The translations under genes and the position numbers were made by a program. A stretch of DNA of 64,000 bases from Streptomyces sp. NBC_00448 (lineage in GTDB: Bacteria; Actinomycetota; Actinomycetes; Streptomycetales; Streptomycetaceae): assembly GCF_036014115.1 (NCBI RefSeq), contig NZ_CP107913.1, forward strand, positions 6,627,501-6,691,500, in the 5' to 3' direction. Below the pieces are notes generated by a model. It was given only the letters and a program-made list of their open reading frames with translations. It had not been told where the DNA came from and searched no databases. Shown one piece after another: positions 59,571 through 64,000 of this stretch. The stretch's first letter is position 1, and each line of letters opens with the position of its first letter.

Positions 59571-59615
59571 GGCATATAGTCTACGTTAGATTCCACGGCA
59601 TATAGTTCTGTGGAA
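59568..59615. promoter_or_regulatory. MarR operator region: direct repeats and inverted repeat
   Basis: CACGGCATATAGT is present at 59568-59580 and 59594-59606, 26 bp apart. TTCCAC (59591-59596) and GTGGAA (59610-59615) form an inverted repeat around the second copy. The repeats cover the MarR start codon and the hydrolase promoter. Confidence 0.65.
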
Positions 59616-59638
59616 GCTATCCGCGACAGGAGAAGACG

Positions 59639-60580
59639 ATGAACAAGGAACAGCGTGCGCGGGTCGACGCGATGCTGCGGCAGCCGCGGCCCGAGGGCCC
59701 TCAGTCGGTCGAGGCGATCCGAGCCGGTTTCGAGGAGCTGATGGCGCAGATGATCGTGCCCGACGGCATCCGCAGCGTGCGGACGGCTCTCGGCGACCGG
59801 CCCGCACTCCACGTCGAGCCGGACAGCGGGCCGCGGGCCGGGACGATCCTGTACTTCCACGGCGGCAGTTGGGTGTTCGGCTCCCCCGAAACCGCGCTGT
59901 CGCTGACGGGGCACCTCGTGGCCAGGACCGGCTTCGGGGCGTACTCGGTGGACTACCGCCTCGCCCCCGAGCACCCGTTCCCGGCCGCGATCGAGGACAC
60001 GCTGAGCGCCTACCGCGCCCTCCTCGACAGTGGTCGGGACCCTTCGGACATCGCGTTCGCCGGGGACTCGGCCGGCGGTGGCCTCAGCGTCACGACCTGC
60101 CTGGCCGCCCGCGACGCGGGCCTGCCGCTGCCCGCCGCCCTCGTGATGTTCTCCCCGGGCGTCGACGCGACCCGCACGGGCGAGAGCATGGACACCAAGG
60201 AAGGCATCGACCCGATCTTCACCCGCGCGTCCATGGAACACACCGGAGCCATGTACCTCGCCGGGCAGGACCCACGCCAGCCCCTGCTCAGCCCGGCCGT
60301 CCTCGCCGACCTGACCGGCTTCCCCCCGATGCTCATCCAGGTCGGCACCAACGAGATCCTGCTGGACGACTCCACGCGACTGGCCGCGCGTGCGAGGGCG
60401 GCCGGCGTGGACGTCATCCTGGACGTCACCGCCGACGTGCCGCACGTGTTCCAGGCGTTCGCCGGCGTTCTCGACGACGCGGACCTGGCGCTGGACCGCG
60501 CGGCCCTGTTCCTCACGCAGCACGTCCGTACGCCCGACGCGTCGGCTGCGTCGGCTGCGTCGGCTGCGTCAGCGGGGTGA
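59639..60580 (+). CDS. Alpha/beta hydrolase, hormone-sensitive-lipase type esterase
   Basis: 313 residues. HGGSW (oxyanion hole), GDSAGGG with the nucleophile Ser, and VPHVFQAF with the catalytic His are all present; the acid is in TNEILLDD. It hydrolyses short- to medium-chain esters. The C-terminus carries an expanded SAASAASAAS run encoded by tandem GTCGGCTGC at 60541-60570. ATG 59639 follows AGGAGAAG. Divergent from the MarR gene, its likely repressor. Confidence 0.9.
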   Translation: MNKEQRARVDAMLRQPRPEGPQSVEAIRAGFEELMAQMIVPDGIRSVRTALGDRPALHVEPDSGPRAGTILYFHGGSWVFGSPETALSLTGHLVARTGFGAYSVDYRLAPEHPFPAAIEDTLSAYRALLDSGRDPSDIAFAGDSAGGGLSVTTCLAARDAGLPLPAALVMFSPGVDATRTGESMDTKEGIDPIFTRASMEHTGAMYLAGQDPRQPLLSPAVLADLTGFPPMLIQVGTNEILLDDSTRLAARARAAGVDVILDVTADVPHVFQAFAGVLDDADLALDRAALFLTQHVRTPDASAASAASAASAG

Positions 60581-60740
60581 GCCGAGTGAGCCGGGTGGGG
60601 CCCGGAGCCGTCCGGTGATACGGCGGGCGGGCCCGGGTGGGCTGGAACCGGCTCCTGCCGGGGAGGTGTCTGGTATTGCTGAGGTCGCGGCGCGGGTTGC
60701 CGGTGGTGGCTTCTGATGGTGGGCTCCGACAGGGGGTGCG

Positions 60741-63251
60741 GTGCGAGGGGACCGGAGGGGCGGCAAGGGCGCGAAGGGGGCTGGACCGGGGTCGTCGGAC
60801 GCGGGTGCAGGTGCGGACGCCGATACGGATACGGGTGCGCCGCGCGACGGGGTGACGGTCGCGGGGAGCGGTGACGCGAACGCCGTGGACGGCGGCCGTG
60901 CGGTGACGGGTTACCGCGGTCCTCCGCCAACAGCCGCTGCCACGGGCGCCGTTGCGGTCCACGACAGCGGGGCGGCGAGCGCTTCGGACGGGAGCATCGC
61001 CTCCAGCGGGGTCTTGCATATCGGCACCGTGAACGTCGTGCCCCCGCCGGAGGCACCAGTGGAGTGGCCGCTGCGGCTGGGCAGCGTACCGGCGCTGGCC
61101 TCGGCGTTCCAGGACCGTACCGACGTGCGCGAGCGGATCGACGCGGCGACCGCCGGGCACGCCACCACGGTCGTACTGACCCAGGTGCTCGCCGGCGGCG
61201 GCGGAGTCGGCAAGACGCAACTTGCCGCCGCGTACGCCCACCAAGCGCTCGCGGCCGGGACCGAGTTCGTGGCGTGGATCGACGCCGCCGGCACCGAGCA
61301 GGTCACCGACTCCTACGCCCGGGCCGCGCGCCTGGTCCGGGCGCCCGGGGCCTCGGGCGCGGACGCGGAGGCGGACGCGCGGGCGTTCACCGCGTGGCTG
61401 GCGACCACGCCCCGCTCGTGGCTGGTGGTCCTGGACGACGTCACCGATCTGGACGCGCTGGACCCGTGGTGGCCGCCCGCGTCCGCGGCCGGGTGCGGCC
61501 GGGCGCTGGCCACCACCCGGCGCCGCGAGGCACGGCTGTCCGGCGGCGGCCGTACCGTCGTGGACATCGACAGCTATACCCCCGCGGAGGCTGACGCCTA
61601 CCTGAGCGCCCGCCTGACCGGCGCCGGCGCGGCGCACCTGCTGGACGACCATGTGGCCCCTCTTGCAAGGGAGTTGGGCCTGCTGCCGCTCGCCCTCGCG
61701 CACGCCGCCGGCTACATGGTCAACCAGGACGTGCCCTGTGCCCACTACCTGCGGCTGTTCACCGACCGCACCACCCGCCTGCCCGACGTCCTTCCGCCCG
61801 ACGCGGACACCGAGGGTTACGGCCGCCAGGTCGCCGCCACCCTGCTGCTGTCCCTGGAAGCCGCCGAGCACCGCGACCCGCCCGGTCTGGCCCTCCCGGC
61901 GCTGCGCCTGGCCGCGGTCCTGGACCCCGCCGGACACCCCCGGGACCTGTGGGCCACCGACCCGGTCACCGACTACCTGACCGCCCACCGCTCCATCCCG
62001 ACGGCTCCCGGTTCGACGCCTTCCGGCCCGGTCGACGCGGTCCAAGCCCGCGCGGCCGTACGGCTGTTGCACCGCTACGGCCTGATCTCCGACGACTCCC
62101 GCGCCGGCCTTCGGGCGGTGCGCCTGCACGCGCTCACCGCCCGCGCCGCCCGCGAGGCCACTCCCGCCGACCAGTTCGCCCCGACCGTCGAGGCCGCTGC
62201 CGACGCCCTGCTGGCGGCGTGGCCCGAGGCCGACCACACCGCGCCCGAGCTGAGCGCGGTCCTGCGCGCCAACACCGACGCCCTGGCATCCCACGCCGCC
62301 GACCTGCTGTGGCAACCCGATACCCACCCGGTCCTCCACCGGGCAGGACACAGCTTCCTCGCCATGGGCCCGTACGCCACAGCGATCACCCACTGGCACG
62401 ACCTTGCCGCTGCCGGCAAGCGGTTGCTTGGTGCCGAGCACCCCGAGACCCTCACCAGCAGGGCGAACCTCGCGGCCGCCTACTGGCAGGCGGGGCGGAC
62501 GGCCGAGGCCATCGGCATCGAGGAGGAGGTGCTGGCGGATCGGGAGCGGTTGCTGGGGTCCGAGCATCCGGACACCCTCACCAGCCGGGCGAACCTCGCG
62601 GCCTCCTACGGGTATGCGGGGCGGACGGGCGAGGCCATCGGCATCGAGGAGCGGGTGCTGGCGGATCGGGAGCGGTTGTTGGGGTCCGAGCATCCGGACA
62701 CGCTCAGCTCCATGGCGAACCTCGCGGTCTCCTATCGGGACGTGGGGCGGACGGCTGAGGCCATCGGCGTCGGGGAGCGGGTGCTGGCGGATCGGGAGCG
62801 GTTGCTGGGACCCGGGCATCCGGACACGCTCAGTTCCCGGGCGAACCTCGCCGTCGCCTATCGGGACGTGGGGCGGACGGCTGAGTCCATCGGCATCGGG
62901 GAGCGGGTGCTGGCCGATCGGGAGCGGTTGCTGGGACCCGGGCATCCGGACACGCTCAGTTCCCGGGCGAACCTCGCCGTCGCCTACTGGTATGCGGGGC
63001 GGACGGCTGAGTCCATCGGCATCGGGGAGCGGGTGCTGGCCGATCGCGAGCGGCTGTTGGGCGCCGGGCATCCGGACACCCTCAGTTCCCGGGTGAACCT
63101 CGCGGCCTCCTATCGGTGGGCGGGGCGGACGGACGAGGCCGTCGTCCTGTTGGAGCGCGTCGTGGCCGACCGCGCGCGGCTGTTCGGTGCCGGGCACCCC
63201 GATACGGTCGAGGCGGCGGGCCGTCTGGAGGAGTGGAAGGGGCTGCGCTGA
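60741..63251 (+). CDS. NLR-like STAND NTPase: amyloid-like N-terminal motif, NB-ARC-type core, TPR repeats
   Basis: 836 residues. The N-terminus (about 40-95) has two copies of a Gly/Ala motif: SGDANAVDGGRAVTGY (43-58) and SGAASASDGSIASSGV (76-91). An NB-ARC-type NTPase follows (about 105-400) with P-loop GGGGVGKT (152-159) and Walker B SWLVVLDDV, then a winged-helix-like segment. Six complete 42-residue TPR units (561-812) and a partial one close the protein. STAND proteins of this plan are ligand sensors that oligomerise on activation. A convergent neighbour carries the same Gly/Ala motif, as expected for an amyloid-signalling NLR and its effector. The GTG start has AGGGGG 4 bases upstream. 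Confidence 0.87.
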   Translation: MRGDRRGGKGAKGAGPGSSDAGAGADADTDTGAPRDGVTVAGSGDANAVDGGRAVTGYRGPPPTAAATGAVAVHDSGAASASDGSIASSGVLHIGTVNVVPPPEAPVEWPLRLGSVPALASAFQDRTDVRERIDAATAGHATTVVLTQVLAGGGGVGKTQLAAAYAHQALAAGTEFVAWIDAAGTEQVTDSYARAARLVRAPGASGADAEADARAFTAWLATTPRSWLVVLDDVTDLDALDPWWPPASAAGCGRALATTRRREARLSGGGRTVVDIDSYTPAEADAYLSARLTGAGAAHLLDDHVAPLARELGLLPLALAHAAGYMVNQDVPCAHYLRLFTDRTTRLPDVLPPDADTEGYGRQVAATLLLSLEAAEHRDPPGLALPALRLAAVLDPAGHPRDLWATDPVTDYLTAHRSIPTAPGSTPSGPVDAVQARAAVRLLHRYGLISDDSRAGLRAVRLHALTARAAREATPADQFAPTVEAAADALLAAWPEADHTAPELSAVLRANTDALASHAADLLWQPDTHPVLHRAGHSFLAMGPYATAITHWHDLAAAGKRLLGAEHPETLTSRANLAAAYWQAGRTAEAIGIEEEVLADRERLLGSEHPDTLTSRANLAASYGYAGRTGEAIGIEERVLADRERLLGSEHPDTLSSMANLAVSYRDVGRTAEAIGVGERVLADRERLLGPGHPDTLSSRANLAVAYRDVGRTAESIGIGERVLADRERLLGPGHPDTLSSRANLAVAYWYAGRTAESIGIGERVLADRERLLGAGHPDTLSSRVNLAASYRWAGRTDEAVVLLERVVADRARLFGAGHPDTVEAAGRLEEWKGLR
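62421..63251 (+). repeat. Six tandem 126-bp units encoding TPR repeats
   Basis: Units start at 62421, 62547, 62673, 62799, 62925 and 63051, with a partial unit from 63177. Each encodes RLLGxxHPDTLSSRANLAxxY followed by GRTxExIGIxExVLADRE. Units four and five are nearly identical in DNA, so they duplicated recently and copy number may vary between strains. Confidence 0.9.
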
Positions 63252-63380
63252 TTCCGGTGACGGGTCACTGTCGCCCGGGCGCCCCTTGATACGGGTCACG
63301 GTCCGCTGAACGGTCCGCGCCGCTCGCGCTCCGGGCGCCGTACGGGCCGTACACCGGGACCGCCGGCGGCACCGCGCGGG

Positions 63381-63920
63381 TCAGCTGTAGTCGACGCCCG
63401 AGTTCGCCTCGCTGCCCGGCCCGTTCGCCGTGGCGTTCCCGGTGTCCCGCGCGGACGCCGTACCGCCGCCCGCCGCGCCGCCCGGGCGGCGCACGCCCGT
63501 GTTCGCGTGGCCCCCGTCGCTCGCGCTCGCCGCACCAGTGCGGGTCGCGGTGTCGATCGGGCCGGCCGCTCGTACCTCGTCGACCGCGTGGGCCAGGGCG
63601 CGCGCGAAGTCCTCGTCGTGCTCGGCCGCGTCGTCGAGCGCGTCGGTCAGCCGGCGGCGGGTGCGCTCGCTCGGCTCGGTCCGGCCGGCCTCGGCCTCCT
63701 GCCGGGCCCGCTCCAGCGCCGGATCGGCGCCGAGCCGGGCGCTGACCAGTTCGTGCAGCCGGTCCATGCCCGCGTCCAGGCCCCGGTCGACCTCGGCGTC
63801 CGCGCGCCTGCCCACCCGTCCGGCCTTGCGGACCAGCCACGCGAACACGTACCCGACCGCGATCTCCACACCCGTCACCACGACCCCCTCGCCCAACTGC
63901 CGTACGCCGTAGGTCCTCAC
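63381..63920 (-). CDS. Small helical protein with C-terminal amyloid-like motif, probable NLR effector partner
   Basis: 179 residues from a GTG start. The first 120 residues are helical, with a hydrophobic amphipathic stretch near the N-terminus (VVVTGVEIAVGYVFAWLV, 13-30) and charged helices after. The C-terminus (126-179) has two copies of the Gly/Ala motif: TGAASASDGGHANTGV (128-143) and TGNATANGPGSEANSGV (160-176). GAASASDG is identical to residues 77-84 of the convergent NLR-like protein. A helical membrane-active domain followed by such a motif matches the Bell-domain effectors paired with bacterial NLRs. Ends 130 bp from the NLR gene's end, tail to tail. Confidence 0.72.
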   Translation of the reverse strand: MRTYGVRQLGEGVVVTGVEIAVGYVFAWLVRKAGRVGRRADAEVDRGLDAGMDRLHELVSARLGADPALERARQEAEAGRTEPSERTRRRLTDALDDAAEHDEDFARALAHAVDEVRAAGPIDTATRTGAASASDGGHANTGVRRPGGAAGGGTASARDTGNATANGPGSEANSGVDYS

Positions 63921-64000
63921 GACGGTACCCGGGAAACGGCGCCCGGACCCGGGACGCGGCCGGCCTCCGGCCGGTGCTCCGGCATTCCGGGCATCCGGCG

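Noticed and set aside
62421..63251. Regular repeats that could suggest a CRISPR or satellite array
   Set aside because: Period is 126 bp, in frame, and encodes canonical TPR helices within one gene; there are no unique spacers.
1..64000. tRNA, rRNA, insertion sequences, integrases and att-type repeats
   Set aside because: I scanned for cloverleaf ends, transposase motifs and long direct repeats and saw none; a tRNAscan or ISfinder run would be decisive.

Overview
The window is high-GC actinomycete chromosome, most likely Streptomyces or a close relative. The support is third-position GC bias, many GTG/TTG starts, 4-nt ATGA/GTGA gene overlaps, a conservon GTPase, DUF397/XRE pairs, a DasR/ChiR-type chitinase promoter, and families typical of that group. 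I saw no rRNA, tRNA, CRISPR array, integrase or insertion sequence.

Layout. 1-5.5 kb: end of a CvnD-type GTPase gene, a StyA-like flavin monooxygenase, a secreted NlpC/P60 hydrolase, and a GH18 chitinase with its twin 12-bp promoter repeats. 5.5-11.4 kb: TetR gene with a palindromic operator, a structured intergenic element, two divergent di-iron proteins (AurF-like and ferritin-like), a CapA-like protein and a polysaccharide deacetylase. 11.4-15.3 kb: a coupled FtsW/RodA-PBP pair and a pentapeptide-repeat protein. 15.4-19.4 kb: a short secreted peptide beside a TrmB/LuxR-type regulator, and a Gfo/Idh/MocA oxidoreductase. 19.5-25.6 kb: a uronate/pectin locus (ketodeoxyglucarate dehydratase, beta-helix lyase, sugar ABC importer without its own ATPase) with paired operator-like sites. 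26-37.5 kb: amidotransferase, pyruvyl-transferase-like protein, a two-component system with a 27-bp palindrome next to an ABC exporter whose permease carries an extracytoplasmic lectin-like domain, and an OpuC-type osmolyte importer lacking a binding protein. 37.6-46 kb: Ser/Thr kinase with a PQQ-type propeller and assorted housekeeping or hypothetical genes.

46-64 kb looks like an accessory signalling/defence region. It holds an XRE-DUF397 pair, a frameshifted XRE-TPR regulator facing a CYTH-radical SAM operon across a 17-bp palindrome, and a membrane TIR protein. Next come a TIR-TIR-GUN4 protein translationally coupled to a repeat-bearing SPFH protein, then ordinary enzymes and regulators. 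It ends with an NLR-like NTPase-TPR protein whose N-terminal glycine/alanine motif is shared with the C-terminus of a small helical neighbour encoded convergently. The last arrangement matches NLR/amyloid-signalling pairs.

The two leads I rank highest are the TIR / TIR-TIR-GUN4 / SPFH cassette (50.5-54.5 kb) and the NLR-effector pair sharing an amyloid-like motif (60.7-63.9 kb). All function calls come from reading motifs; no database search was run.
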